A DNA stretch of 64,000 nucleotides from Eubacterium coprostanoligenes (GTDB lineage Bacteria > Bacillota > Clostridia > Oscillospirales > Acutalibacteraceae): assembly GCF_900167205.1 (NCBI RefSeq), contig NZ_FUWW01000005.1:1-64000 (forward strand), given 5' to 3'. The notes under the pieces were generated by a model. That model had not been told where the DNA came from, ran no database searches, and saw nothing but the letters and a program-made list of their open reading frames with translations. A program made the position numbers and the translations under genes. Of the stretch, positions 33,966 to 43,641 are shown piece by piece (position 1 is the first letter of the stretch; every line of letters starts with the position of its first letter).

Positions 33966-33994
33966 TTGACACTGATATTACATATTGTTATAAT
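33966..33994 (+). promoter_or_regulatory. Consensus SigA promoter of the YhgE operon
   Basis: TTGACA and TATAAT at 17 nt, 36 nt before the small membrane protein gene. The gap from 33828 is otherwise AT-rich and without a gene. Confidence 0.85.
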
Positions 33995-34030
33995 ACATTA
34001 TACAAATTGTTAATTTGAGGATAATTCATT

Positions 34031-34405
34031 ATGAGCAGAAAGATGAAGCACAGCGAAAAGCTTGCTTATAAATACAAATTCCTGCGTGAAAAGATTATTG
34101 AATCATATCGCAGGGGATGTAAAATTCTTAATATCGTAAAAATCGTATTTTCTGTTATATTTGTGATTTTTAGTTTGATTGTGGCATCTGCCATCAGAGA
34201 TTCAAGCGACAAAACCGTTTGGCTTATTTGGTGGGTTGTTATTATATTTGTTGCTGTTACGGTGTTCACAATAACTGATTATTGCAAGTATCTTGTAAAA
34301 GATAAGGTCATACCGTATTTGCTTGATGATGACCAGCTTGAATTTGGCGAATATGACATTTTTAAGGACGATGATGACGAAGAAGAGGAGGACAGCGACG
34401 AATGA
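34031..34405 (+). CDS. Small membrane protein with acidic tail, YhgE partner
   Basis: A 124-residue protein not assigned to a family. A basic N terminus (about 1-30) is followed by two helices (KIVFSVIFVIFSLIVASA and WLIWWVVIIFVAVTVFTI) and a tail that ends in a run of Asp and Glu. Its stop overlaps the ATG of the YhgE/Pip gene by 4 nt, which suggests that the two proteins are made together and may act together. GAGGAT precedes the ATG. Confidence 0.75.
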   Translation: MSRKMKHSEKLAYKYKFLREKIIESYRRGCKILNIVKIVFSVIFVIFSLIVASAIRDSSDKTVWLIWWVVIIFVAVTVFTITDYCKYLVKDKVIPYLLDDDQLEFGEYDIFKDDDDEEEEDSDE

Positions 34406-36531
34406 AAAATATATTCAAGATTTTCAAAAGAGATGTAAAAAAGATATTTACCAACTCAATGGCTATCATTCTTGCTGTCGGTGTTGCTCTTTTGCCAAGC
34501 CTTTATGCGTGGTTCAATATTTATGCAAACTGGGACCCGTATGGCAAGACAGGCGCTATGAAGGTTGCCGTTTGTAACGAAGATGAGGGCGCAACATACA
34601 AAAAACTTGAAATTGCCATAGGTGACCAAATTTGCGATAACTTAAAGGGTAATGATTCTATTGATTGGCAGTTCGTTTCAAAAAAAGATGCCGTAAAAGG
34701 CGTTGAAGCAGGCAAATATTATGCCGCTATTGAGATTCCGAGCGGATTCAGTAAAAACCTTGCGTCTATTGTTACCGATGATTATGAACGACCGCAAATT
34801 GTTTATTATGCAAACGAAAAGAAAAATGCTATTGCAACAAAAATCACCGACAAGGTTGTGCAGACTGTTCAAACAACGGTAAATGAATCGTTTGTAACTA
34901 CTGTTGTTGATGTGCTCAGTGCTGTTATCGGCTCTGCAATGGAAGCCGACCCGGTATCGGGTGAGGATACTTTTGATCATCTCAAAAATCAAGTTGGCAA
35001 TGCAAGAGAAACGATTGATACTATTTCAGATTCCCTCACAAGCCTTGAAAAACTTTTGAATATGACCAAAAATATGAATATTGACACCAAGGAACTTAAT
35101 TCATTTCTCAAAGACACCGATTCGATGATTAATGATACCTCCGATGCCGTAAGGCTCACTCAAGAGGCAATGGGTTCAATGACCGATTCAATCGGCAATA
35201 TTCTTGACAGCACTTGCGAAACACTTGATGAAGCTGCAAAAACAATTGATAAGGTGGCAAACAAGGATTTGTCAAGTGTTACTGCAACTACAAAGCAGGT
35301 CGCAGCACAACTTGACGGCGTAAAAGATGAACTTGATGAAATTTGCAAGATCCTTACAAAAATTAATTCTGCTTTGCCAAAGCCTATATCTGAAATTAAC
35401 GCTCTTACAGTAAGACTTACCAATGTCAGCAAGTCGCTTCAAATCATTTCTTCGGGACTTGTTAAGGCGTCTAATGTTGATTATGATAAAAACGCTTATA
35501 ATAATGCCAAAAAGCTCCGCAAGGTTTCCGCTTCGCTCAGAAGTGCTGCGGATAATTATGACGACAATGTAGCACCTGCATTGACCCAGACTATTGACAG
35601 CCTTGTTATAACTCTAGGTGATTTGTCGGATATGCTCGATAATTTCCAGGATAAAGCACCTGAAATCAGCTCTTTTGCGGCAACTTTAAAGGATTGTGCG
35701 GATACAGGCGACAGCCTTGTTATCTCTATGAATAAGGTGCTCAAAAACACCGATAAAAAGCTTAAAAGTCTTATTGATTTGATAGATAATATCAGGGACA
35801 GCGAAATGGTGAATGCCGTTGTGAACCTTACGACCAAAAACGGCGGCGACCTCGGAGAGTTCCTTGCTTGCCCTGTTGAAGTAAAAACAGATAAGGTTTA
35901 CGGAATCGAAAACTACGGTTCTGCTATGGCACCTTTCTATTCAACTCTTGCAATTTGGGTTGGCGCAATTATGCTTGTTGCCCTTGTAAACACAAATGTC
36001 AAGAAGAAAAAAGAGATTTCACCGTTGCTGAAACCTCATGAAGAATTCTTCGGCAGAAGTCTTTTGTTCCTGTGTATTGCGATTGTTCAGGGCTTGATTA
36101 TCTGCCTTGGTGACCTCTATTTCTTGAAGATACAGTGCTATCACCCTGTCAAATTCCTGTTTGCAGGTGTGCTTGCCTCGATAGTTTATTCGTTCTTTAT
36201 ATATTCGATTGTATATACCTTTGGCGATATAGGCAAGGCAATAGGTGTTATTATGCTTGTTGTTCAGATTGGTGGTTCAGGCGGTACTTTCCCGATAGAT
36301 GTAACACCTCGATTCTTCGTGTCAATCAATCCGTATATCCCGTTCACCTTTGTAATTGAAGCTATGCGTGAATGTATTTGCGGAACATATGGTAATGACT
36401 ATTGGATTGATCTGCTTAAACTTCTTGCTTATGCAGTCGCAGGACTTATTATCGGATTGCCGGTTAAGGCGATTGTCAAAAAGCCTGTCAAGTTCTTTGA
36501 AAAGAAGATTGAAGAAACAGGATTGTTCTAA
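34402..36531 (+). CDS. YhgE/Pip domain membrane protein
   Basis: A 709-residue protein of the YhgE/Pip (phage infection protein) family. The N terminus has a membrane helix, then LPSLYAWFNIYANWDPYGKTG, the mark of the family. A long extracytoplasmic region (about 45-500) is helical and coiled and rich in Asp and Thr. An ABC-2-type bundle of five or six helices ends the protein (about 510-695). Such proteins are phage receptors in Lactococcus and are linked to export of cell-surface or toxin substrates in other Firmicutes. No phage or toxin gene is nearby. Confidence 0.88.
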   Translation: MKNIFKIFKRDVKKIFTNSMAIILAVGVALLPSLYAWFNIYANWDPYGKTGAMKVAVCNEDEGATYKKLEIAIGDQICDNLKGNDSIDWQFVSKKDAVKGVEAGKYYAAIEIPSGFSKNLASIVTDDYERPQIVYYANEKKNAIATKITDKVVQTVQTTVNESFVTTVVDVLSAVIGSAMEADPVSGEDTFDHLKNQVGNARETIDTISDSLTSLEKLLNMTKNMNIDTKELNSFLKDTDSMINDTSDAVRLTQEAMGSMTDSIGNILDSTCETLDEAAKTIDKVANKDLSSVTATTKQVAAQLDGVKDELDEICKILTKINSALPKPISEINALTVRLTNVSKSLQIISSGLVKASNVDYDKNAYNNAKKLRKVSASLRSAADNYDDNVAPALTQTIDSLVITLGDLSDMLDNFQDKAPEISSFAATLKDCADTGDSLVISMNKVLKNTDKKLKSLIDLIDNIRDSEMVNAVVNLTTKNGGDLGEFLACPVEVKTDKVYGIENYGSAMAPFYSTLAIWVGAIMLVALVNTNVKKKKEISPLLKPHEEFFGRSLLFLCIAIVQGLIICLGDLYFLKIQCYHPVKFLFAGVLASIVYSFFIYSIVYTFGDIGKAIGVIMLVVQIGGSGGTFPIDVTPRFFVSINPYIPFTFVIEAMRECICGTYGNDYWIDLLKLLAYAVAGLIIGLPVKAIVKKPVKFFEKKIEETGLF

Positions 36532-36537
36532 CTTTTC

Positions 36538-36572
36538 AGCTCCCTTTGTGCACACAAGGGGAGTTTGTTGTT
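36538..36572 (+). terminator. Terminator of the YhgE operon
   Basis: The stem AGCTCCCTTTGTG / CACAAGGGGAGTT is followed by a TTGTTG tract. Confidence 0.7.
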
Positions 36573-36654
36573 ATAAATTTTTAACTTATTGTGTACATTT
36601 TCTCTTTTGGATTGTAAAAGTAGCATTTTGTGATATAATGTGTTGGGTGATAAA

Positions 36655-37704
36655 ATGGCAAAGATTACAAAAATTGCAATAACCGGAGCACCATGCTCGG
36701 GGAAAACATCTGCTGTGGAAAGACTTGCGGCAGATTTATATTCAGCTAGCAGAGATGTCTTTATTTGTCCCGAGTCGGCATATGAGGTTATCGCAAGTGG
36801 CGCAAGCAGGGAGAATTACCTTGCTTTTGAAACTCTTGTTGCAAAAAAACAGCTTGAAAATGAAGCGGAAATACTGAAAAAAGCAGAGCAAAGCGATAAA
36901 AATGAGGTTGTTATTATTTATGACCGTGGCATTACCGATTGTTTCAGCTATGTTGAAGACAAGGATGCCCTTGCTGAAAATATCGGCATTAACATTGTTG
37001 ATTCGTGGGCAAGATATGACGCTTTGATTGTTATGGAAACTGCACCCGAAAGCGAGTATTTTTCAACTTTTGCACGAATTGAAACCTATGAAGAAGCACT
37101 TGAATATCAAAAGAAATTGCTTGCCGTAACTGTTGGACACTCACATTTGCGCTTTATAAAAAACGAAAGCACTTTTGAAGAAAAATATATTTATTGCAAG
37201 GCAGAATTTGAGTCCGTTTTGAGCGGATATGAGATTGAAAAAAAGTTCCTTGTTGAATATCCTGATTTTGCTTCTCTTGAAAAATATAATCCGTTTAAGG
37301 CGGAGATTTCACAAACCTATTTGCTTTGTGCAGTCGGCTCTCACAGAATCAGAAAAAGAGGTTCAAACGGCACATTCACCTATTTTGAAACTCTAAAAAT
37401 TCGTGTAACAGACTCTTGTTCCGAAGAAATTGAAAACATTATTTCGGAGCAAAAATATAACGAACTTATGGAAAGCGCCGACCCCGATAAAAACACAATA
37501 ATAAAGGACAGATATTGCTTTTTGTATGAAGGTCAATATTTTGAACTTGATGTTTTTCGTTTTTGGGATGACCGTGCATTCCTCGAACTCGAACTGAAAA
37601 GCGAAAATCAAGAATATAAGCTACCGCCTGAAATCAAAGTAATTGAGGATGTTTCGGACGATTATCACTATAAAAACAGTTATTTGGCAGGATTGAAATT
37701 ATGA
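36655..37704 (+). CDS. AAA-type ATPase fused to a CYTH triphosphatase domain
   Basis: A 349-residue two-domain protein. The N-terminal domain (1-185) has Walker A GAPCSGKTS (11-19) and the Walker-B-like IIYDRG (about 88-92), as in AAA_28 or nucleoside-kinase-like ATPases. The C-terminal domain (from about 193) starts EIEKKFLV, the ExExK signature of CYTH/triphosphate tunnel enzymes, which bind triphosphates with Mg2+ and hydrolyse tripolyphosphate, ThTP or cAMP precursors. HRIRKRG and ELDVFRFW supply further tunnel residues. GTG at 36640 is possible, but GGGTGAT before the ATG at 36655 favours the latter. It overlaps the next gene by 4 nt. Plant TTM1/TTM2 have a similar kinase-CYTH layout. 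Confidence 0.85.
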   Translation: MAKITKIAITGAPCSGKTSAVERLAADLYSASRDVFICPESAYEVIASGASRENYLAFETLVAKKQLENEAEILKKAEQSDKNEVVIIYDRGITDCFSYVEDKDALAENIGINIVDSWARYDALIVMETAPESEYFSTFARIETYEEALEYQKKLLAVTVGHSHLRFIKNESTFEEKYIYCKAEFESVLSGYEIEKKFLVEYPDFASLEKYNPFKAEISQTYLLCAVGSHRIRKRGSNGTFTYFETLKIRVTDSCSEEIENIISEQKYNELMESADPDKNTIIKDRYCFLYEGQYFELDVFRFWDDRAFLELELKSENQEYKLPPEIKVIEDVSDDYHYKNSYLAGLKL

Positions 37705-38666
37705 AAATAGTAAAACCGACATTCTATAAGAATTTTAAATGTATTGCAGGTGCTTGCCCTGACTCCTGTTGTCAGGGATGGGAGGTAGACGCAGACATTG
37801 AGTCCCTTGAATATTACAAAACCCTTGACCCGTCACTCGAAATCAAGCAGAGAATTGACCGTGTTCTTTCAAAAGACGAATTTGACAACACGATTTTTAC
37901 CCTTGCACCAAAAAAGCGTTGCCCTTTTTTGAATGACGAAAATCTTTGCGATATGCACATAGCAATCGGCGGGGAACACACTCCGTATACTTGCCGTACT
38001 TTTCCAAGATTTATTTATGATTTTGGCGGAACAAGGGAAATAGGCATTTCGTTTTCTTGCCCTGTTGCTTCTGATATGATGTACGATTTGCCGTCATTTG
38101 AGTTTGAGGAAGAAATGACAGATGAACTTCCGTCACTCAATGATATTGACGGTATGCTGTATTATACCCTTGTAAAAGCAAGGAAAGAGGCATATGCAAA
38201 AGTAAAAGATAAGTCAAAACCTATCAGTCAACGACTTTCAAATCTCCTTGATTTTGCACAGGATTTGCAGTCGCAACTTGACGATTATCCTGACGGAAAT
38301 GATGAAAGTATAGACTTTTTTGAGGTCTTTGAAAATCCCGAATTAATCAATCCGGAGTGGGAAATCAAGGTTGAAAACAGGGAAGTTAAGCCTATTTCAA
38401 ATGTTCAGGCAAACGAAAATATTGCGATGTATTTTTTGTATAAATATTTCTTGCAAGCTGTTTATGACAGAGATGTTTTGAGCAAGGCAAAAATGGCTGT
38501 TGTGGGCGTTCTTGTTAATACATATTTTGGCGAGGATAGCTGGACAATTCACCTTTGGAGCAAAGAAACAGAACATTCACAGTATAATATGGACAGATAT
38601 AAAAAACTCCTTAAAACCGCTAAATGCCTGTCCGTAGAAGAACTTAAAAAACGTCTTATTAAATAA
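37701..38666 (+). CDS. FliB-like flagellin lysine N-methylase family protein
   Basis: A 321-residue Cys-rich protein. The N terminus carries the family signature: FKCIAGACPDSCCQGWEV, then CPFLNDENLCDMHI and TPYTCRTFPR, a Cys array that could bind a metal cluster. FliB methylates lysines of flagellin in Salmonella. No flagellar gene is in the window, and many Clostridia without flagella carry such genes, so the substrate is open. It overlaps the AAA-CYTH gene by 4 nt, so both are probably translated together. Confidence 0.85.
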   Translation: MKIVKPTFYKNFKCIAGACPDSCCQGWEVDADIESLEYYKTLDPSLEIKQRIDRVLSKDEFDNTIFTLAPKKRCPFLNDENLCDMHIAIGGEHTPYTCRTFPRFIYDFGGTREIGISFSCPVASDMMYDLPSFEFEEEMTDELPSLNDIDGMLYYTLVKARKEAYAKVKDKSKPISQRLSNLLDFAQDLQSQLDDYPDGNDESIDFFEVFENPELINPEWEIKVENREVKPISNVQANENIAMYFLYKYFLQAVYDRDVLSKAKMAVVGVLVNTYFGEDSWTIHLWSKETEHSQYNMDRYKKLLKTAKCLSVEELKKRLIK

Positions 38667-38668
38667 CA

Positions 38669-38699
38669 AAAAATCCCGATTTTGTATCGGGATTTTTTA
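38669..38699. terminator. Bidirectional terminator between convergent genes
   Basis: The stem AAAATCCCGAT / ATCGGGATTTTTT serves the FliB-like gene and the leftward DUF4364-like gene. Confidence 0.85.
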
Positions 38700-38701
38700 T
38701 G

Positions 38702-39283
38702 TTAATTATTAAATATTGCATCAATAAGTGTTTCGTACACAGCAGCAGGGTCAGATATGAATTTGTCTTTTATCAATTCTGCCTGTGTATCTGTAACTGC
38801 AAAAAGTTCAAGATTCATAAAGTCTGTTGTGTTGTCGCTGACTTTGAGATGAACCTTGTATCCTCCGTCAACCTGTTCGCAAATAACCTTGTTCTCACGC
38901 TTGTATGATTCTCTTGCAATAACCTTTTGACAAGCCTTTATGCTTCTTTGTCTGATAGTCAACGGCAAGTCTTTTTCAATAAGTGCAATTTCCTTGACAT
39001 CCTGCTCGTCCATATAGAGCATTTTGTCATCACCCTCGTTGATTGTGCCTGCTTTTATGAGCTTGTTCACCGCATCTGAAATCTCAAAATAATTGGCAAT
39101 CATTGCATCGTTTACAGCCTCAATTATTGTTGCGGCACTTACTCTTTTGTTCATATTTGCAACTATGTAGCAAACAAGCATATATATTGAGCTTACACTG
39201 CGAAGACCGCCGTCTTTGACATTTGCCATAAAAGCGTCAAATCGCATTTTCGGCTCTATAATTTTTTCTGTATTTTCGTTCAT
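38702..39283 (-). CDS. DUF4364-like protein
   Basis: A 193-residue soluble protein. Its N-terminal half reads as a winged-helix-like fold (YMLVCYIVANMNKRVSAATIIEAVNDA, NYFEISDAVNKLIKAG), and the C-terminal half as an alpha-beta domain (GGYKVHLKVSDNTTDFMNLELFAV). The pattern resembles DUF4364 proteins of Clostridia, thought to be regulators, but this is from memory. GAGGTAAT precedes the ATG. It diverges from trmK. Confidence 0.65.
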   Translation of the reverse strand: MNENTEKIIEPKMRFDAFMANVKDGGLRSVSSIYMLVCYIVANMNKRVSAATIIEAVNDAMIANYFEISDAVNKLIKAGTINEGDDKMLYMDEQDVKEIALIEKDLPLTIRQRSIKACQKVIARESYKRENKVICEQVDGGYKVHLKVSDNTTDFMNLELFAVTDTQAELIKDKFISDPAAVYETLIDAIFNN

Positions 39284-39415
39284 TTTATTACCTCTTTTTG
39301 CTTTTCTGCTCTATATATTAGCACATATTTTTTCATCTTGCAAACATTACTTGCAAATATGTACAATATATATTATAATATAGTATATTTATATTATGGA
39401 GTATTATGGTAATTG

Positions 39416-40045
39416 ATGGTTAAATTGACAAAACGCTTGCAGGCAATAGCCGATATGGTTCAAAAGGGAAGTGTCCCTGTTGATGTGGGCACAGACCACG
39501 GCTACATTCCTGTGTTTCTTGTTGAAAATCAAATATGCCAAAGAGCAGTTGCCTGCGATATAAACGAAGCACCGCTTAATTCCTGTCGTTTTCTTGTTTT
39601 TCAATCGGGACTTGATGACAAAATAAAATGTGTTTTGTCAAACGGATTGCAGGAAGTTAGCGAAGATTTCGACACCGTTATTATTGCAGGAATGGGCGGA
39701 GAACTGATTGCGGATATTCTTTCAAGAGCGGATGATATTCATTCAAAGAATATTATTCTCAATCCAATGACCCATCCTGAAATTGCAAGAAAGTGGCTAT
39801 ATGATAACGGCTTTGAAATAGCCAAAGACATTATTGTTGCTGATGGCAAGCATCACTACAGCGTTCTTTCTGCCGAGTTTTCAGGCAATGTTGCAGAAAA
39901 ATCACAGATTGATTATTACTTGGGAGCAATTACAGATTTCAGCGATAAAGAATACTTTGAGCATTTGCTCGTTTATTTGAAGAATAAGCAAAAATCAGGG
40001 CTATGCCTTGATGATTTGATAAAAGCTATTGAGGAAAAAATATGA
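39416..40045 (+). CDS. trmK: tRNA (adenine(22)-N1)-methyltransferase
   Basis: Methylates A22 of tRNA using S-adenosylmethionine. It has 209 residues. Motif I is VDVGTDHGYIPVFL and VIIAGMGGELIADIL is a later SAM-fold strand with the family GMGG; NPMTHPEIARKWL follows. The frame can also open from TTG at 39413. GGAG is 14 nt before the ATG, rather far, so the exact start is not sure. It overlaps nif3 by 4 nt, the same pair as yqfN-yqfO in Bacillus. Confidence 0.92.
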   Translation: MVKLTKRLQAIADMVQKGSVPVDVGTDHGYIPVFLVENQICQRAVACDINEAPLNSCRFLVFQSGLDDKIKCVLSNGLQEVSEDFDTVIIAGMGGELIADILSRADDIHSKNIILNPMTHPEIARKWLYDNGFEIAKDIIVADGKHHYSVLSAEFSGNVAEKSQIDYYLGAITDFSDKEYFEHLLVYLKNKQKSGLCLDDLIKAIEEKI

Positions 40046-40788
40046 CTACCGTAAAAAATATTTATGATTATATCAATTCCGTTGCACCTTATGAGTCACA
40101 AGAGGAGTGGGACAATTCCGGTCATCTTGTCGGCGATTTCAGAAAAGAAGTAAAAAAGGTTGTTATGTCGCTTGATTGCACAAAGGCAGTTGTCAACTTC
40201 GCAAAGGATATCAATGCCGATTTGGTGCTCACCCATCATCCGTTGATTTTTGGCGGATTGAAAAATGTAATGAGTGACACGGCGGTGTATAATCTTATAA
40301 ATTCAAACATTGCATATCTTTGTGCTCACACAAATTTTGACAAGGCTGAATGTGGTATAAACACCAATCTTGCAAAATTGTTGGGTTTGAATGATACCTA
40401 CACAATGTGTGATGGTTTTGTTCTTGTCGGCTCGCTTGATTCTCCGATGAGTATGGATGATTTTGCGGAATATATTGAGCAACAGCTCGGCACGGCAGGT
40501 ATCAGATATATCGATACCGACAAACTTATCAAAACTGTTGCAGTCGGTGGAGGTGCGTGCAGTGAATTTATGTTTGACGCACTTCAAAAGGCAGATTGCT
40601 TTGTGACAGGTGATTTGAAGTATCACGAAATGCTTGATGCATCAGAAGCAGGCTTTGCGGTTGTGTCAGCCGGCCATTTTGAAACGGAGAACTTGCCGTT
40701 TCTTATGTTTAAAGAAAATTTAGAACAGATTTTCACAGATGTTGAATTTGTTGTTGCACCTCGTGAAAATCCTGTAAAAACAATTTAG
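40042..40788 (+). CDS. Nif3-like dinuclear metal-centre protein
   Basis: A 248-residue member of the Nif3/YqfO family, which form hexamers with a two-metal site. Metal ligands are in LVLTHHPLIFGG, CAHTNFD and SAGHFETE; WDNSGHLVG is the N-terminal mark. It is the short form without the PII-like insert of YqfO. Exact function is not settled, though a role tied to TrmK or to GTP-cyclohydrolase-like chemistry has been proposed. It follows trmK directly. Confidence 0.93.
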   Translation: MTTVKNIYDYINSVAPYESQEEWDNSGHLVGDFRKEVKKVVMSLDCTKAVVNFAKDINADLVLTHHPLIFGGLKNVMSDTAVYNLINSNIAYLCAHTNFDKAECGINTNLAKLLGLNDTYTMCDGFVLVGSLDSPMSMDDFAEYIEQQLGTAGIRYIDTDKLIKTVAVGGGACSEFMFDALQKADCFVTGDLKYHEMLDASEAGFAVVSAGHFETENLPFLMFKENLEQIFTDVEFVVAPRENPVKTI

Positions 40789-40802
40789 AATAGAGATGTA
40801 CT

Positions 40803-42485
40803 ATGGCATTTGACGGAATATTCCTTCATTTAATAAAAAACGAAATAGCATCAAAGGTTGTCGGCTTCAGGGTTGATAAAATCTATCAGCCGTCAAAAGA
40901 GGAGATACTTTTCACTTTTAGGACTTATGACGGAAGTGAAAAACTTCTTTTGTCTGCAAAGGCCGACAGCTCAAGAATACAGCTTACAAATCAATATATC
41001 GAAAATCCAAAAAAACCGCCTATGTTCACAATGCTTCTTCGCAAGCTCCTTTGCGGTGCGATTCTTCGGGAAATCAAGCAGGAAGGTTTTGAGAGAATAC
41101 TCACACTTGTGTTTGATGCAAAAAACGATTTGGGTGACCCTGTTGAGTACAGACTTATTATTGAGATAATGGGCAAGTACAGCAACATTATTCTTGTTGA
41201 TAAGAAATATAAAATCATTGAATGCGTAAAGCGAATTGACGAAACAAAGTCGTCTGTCAGAGAAATTTTGCCGGGATTAACTTATAAACTTCCTCCGACA
41301 CAGGATAAAATGAATATCTTGACCGACAGTATCCCTGATATTGAAGCGAAAATGAAGTCGCTTGATACCACTCGTGGCAAGGCAGCAGGCAAGGTTATTC
41401 AGGGTATATCGCCGATTGTTGCCAACGAAATTGAGTTTGATTTGAGCCTTTCGGGATTGAAAGAGCATATCAATCATCCCGAACCGACTGTTGTCATTCT
41501 TGACAAGCCAAAAGATTTCACATATTTTATGCCACATCAATTTGGCGATTTGTGCACATATAAAACCTTTGATACACTTTCAGATTTGGTTGATTATTTC
41601 TATTATGAGCAGGTCAGAATTGAGAGAATAAGACAGCGTTCAAATGATTTGTTCCACCGTCTTAATACCCTTAAAGAGCGTGCCGTAAGAAAGTCAATTA
41701 ACCGAAAGAGAGAACTCGATGAATGTGCGGATAAAGAAAGATTGAAAATCTGCGGTGACTTGATTAATGCAAATCTCCACCGTCTTGAAAAAGGTGCAAT
41801 GTTCTACGATTTGGAGAATTATTATGACAATATGGCTCCAATCAGAATTCCTGTTGACCCAACTCTTTCTCCGGCACAGAATGCACAGAAATATTATAAG
41901 AATTATCGTAAAAAGCAGATTGCCGAAAACAAACTTCTTGATTTTATTAAAGAAGCGGATGAGGAGGCAAACTATCTTGAGACTGTAATTGATGAACTTT
42001 CAAGAGCCGAAACCGACAGTGAAATAACCGCTATCAGAGATGAGTTGCGTTCTGTCGGCTTGCTTTCAAGGGCAGGAACTAAAAATCAAAAGCAGAAAAA
42101 GCTCCCGCCAAAGAAGTATCTTTCTTCGGAGGGATACACAATTTTTGTCGGCAGAAATAATGTCCAAAACGATAAGTTGACGCTTAAAACAGCAAAGAAT
42201 TATGATTTGTGGTTCCATGTTAAGGACACACCGGGCAGCCATGTCATTGTTGAAGCAGTAAAGGAAAAGCCGTTTACCGACAAATTGATTCGTGAGGCGG
42301 CAATGCTTGCCTGTGTCAATTCAAAAGCAGGCTCATCATCAAATGTTGCAGTTGATTACACTATTGTAAAAAATGTTCACAAGCCAAACGGTGCAAAGCC
42401 CGGTATGGTTATTTATGATGACTACAAAACGGAATATGTCACTCCAAACGAGGAGGAACTTTCGGAGGTGAAAGAGATTGAGTAA
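40803..42485 (+). CDS. rqcH: NFACT family ribosome quality control factor RqcH
   Basis: A 560-residue homologue of Rqc2/NEMF. It binds stalled 50S subunits and recruits tRNA-Ala to add Ala tails that mark the nascent chain for decay. NFACT-N spans about 1-200 (MAFDGIFLHLIKNEI), a coiled-coil middle about 260-420 and NFACT-R about 440-555 with NYDLWFHVKDTPGSHVIV. Once annotated as fibronectin-binding protein. Its stop overlaps the TTG start of ispD by 8 nt. Confidence 0.94.
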   Translation: MAFDGIFLHLIKNEIASKVVGFRVDKIYQPSKEEILFTFRTYDGSEKLLLSAKADSSRIQLTNQYIENPKKPPMFTMLLRKLLCGAILREIKQEGFERILTLVFDAKNDLGDPVEYRLIIEIMGKYSNIILVDKKYKIIECVKRIDETKSSVREILPGLTYKLPPTQDKMNILTDSIPDIEAKMKSLDTTRGKAAGKVIQGISPIVANEIEFDLSLSGLKEHINHPEPTVVILDKPKDFTYFMPHQFGDLCTYKTFDTLSDLVDYFYYEQVRIERIRQRSNDLFHRLNTLKERAVRKSINRKRELDECADKERLKICGDLINANLHRLEKGAMFYDLENYYDNMAPIRIPVDPTLSPAQNAQKYYKNYRKKQIAENKLLDFIKEADEEANYLETVIDELSRAETDSEITAIRDELRSVGLLSRAGTKNQKQKKLPPKKYLSSEGYTIFVGRNNVQNDKLTLKTAKNYDLWFHVKDTPGSHVIVEAVKEKPFTDKLIREAAMLACVNSKAGSSSNVAVDYTIVKNVHKPNGAKPGMVIYDDYKTEYVTPNEEELSEVKEIE

Positions 42486-43152
42486 TGTTGCGGTTATTCT
42501 CGGTGCGGGAAACGGTACAAGAATGAAGTGCGAGCAAAGCAAACTTTTGCTGAAAATAAAAGGTAAAACCGTGATTGAAAGAAGTGTTGAGGCTTTTCTC
42601 GGCATTTCCGATATTGATGAGGTTATTGTTGTTGCTCGTGAGCAGGATATAGAAACATTTGTCTCTCTTTTTCCTGACGAAAGGGTATCGTTTGCTATCG
42701 GCGGAGATACAAGACAGCAAAGTGTATACAATGCTGTTCAAACTATTGATGAAGCCGAACTTATTGCAATTCACGACGGTGCACGACCTCTCATTAGGGT
42801 AGAGGATATTGAGAACACTATCCGCCAAGCAAAAGAAAACAAAGCGGCGGCTGTCGGAATTCCGGTTAAAGATACAATAAAAATTATTGATAAGGATTCG
42901 TTTGTTGTTGAAACTCCGGAGCGTTCATCTCTTTTTGCCGTTCAAACTCCGCAAATTTTTGATTTCAAGATGTACAGCGAATTACTCGAAAAAGCGGTTG
43001 CAGACGGCAAGGATTTCACAGATGATTGTCAGCTTGCCGAATACAGCGGTGTAAAGGTTAAAATGGTCGAGGGCAGTTATTCTAATATAAAGATTACAAC
43101 TCCTGATGACATTCCTGTTGCCGAAAGTTTGCTTGAAAAGGAAGAGGTGTGA
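42478..43152 (+). CDS. ispD: 2-C-methyl-D-erythritol 4-phosphate cytidylyltransferase
   Basis: The MEP-pathway enzyme that joins CTP to MEP. It has 224 residues. The N terminus [13 protein letters not shown] is the nucleotide-binding loop; IHDGARPLI and [11 protein letters not shown] are family motifs, and VQTPQIF follows. The start is TTG, with GGAGGTG 8 nt upstream inside rqcH. It is followed directly by ispF, the classic pair. Confidence 0.95.
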   Translation: MSNVAVILGAGNGTRMKCEQSKLLLKIKGKTVIERSVEAFLGISDIDEVIVVAREQDIETFVSLFPDERVSFAIGGDTRQQSVYNAVQTIDEAELIAIHDGARPLIRVEDIENTIRQAKENKAAAVGIPVKDTIKIIDKDSFVVETPERSSLFAVQTPQIFDFKMYSELLEKAVADGKDFTDDCQLAEYSGVKVKMVEGSYSNIKITTPDDIPVAESLLEKEEV

Positions 43153-43154
43153 TT

Positions 43155-43628
43155 ATGCGTATTGGTCACGGTTATGATGTTCATAAACTCGTTGAGGGCA
43201 GGAAGCTAATTGTCGGCGGAGTAGATATTCCGTATGAATTTGGACTTTTGGGTCATAGTGATGCCGATGTTTTGCTTCATGCAATTTCCGATGCGATATT
43301 GGGAGCGGCTGCTTTGGGCGATATCGGCGGAATGTTTCCCGATACAGATGAAAAGTGGAAGGGTGCAGATTCGCTTGTGCTTCTTGAAGCTGTTGTAAAA
43401 AGAGTGAATGATGAGGGATATTTTATTGAAAATATCGACTCAACTCTTATTGCACAGCAACCAAAAATGAAGCCACACATTTTGTCTATGAGAGAAAATA
43501 TTGCAAAAGCTTGCGGAATTGATGTTTCACAGGTAAGCGTAAAGGCAACAACCGAGGAACAACTTGGATTTACAGGTAGAAAAGAGGGAATTTCAGCTCA
43601 CGCTGTTGTCCTATTAAATAATGAGTAA
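43155..43628 (+). CDS. ispF: 2-C-methyl-D-erythritol 2,4-cyclodiphosphate synthase
   Basis: The trimeric MEP-pathway enzyme, 157 residues. [11 protein letters not shown] supplies the zinc ligands Asp and His, [12 protein letters not shown] the third His, and [12 protein letters not shown] contacts the nucleotide. GAGGTG lies 5 nt before the ATG at 43155; the GTG at 43149 is thus less likely. With ispD here and ispH at 8.2 kb, the window encodes three MEP steps. Confidence 0.95.
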   Translation: MRIGHGYDVHKLVEGRKLIVGGVDIPYEFGLLGHSDADVLLHAISDAILGAAALGDIGGMFPDTDEKWKGADSLVLLEAVVKRVNDEGYFIENIDSTLIAQQPKMKPHILSMRENIAKACGIDVSQVSVKATTEEQLGFTGRKEGISAHAVVLLNNE

Positions 43629-43641
43629 AAGGGTAGAAAAT

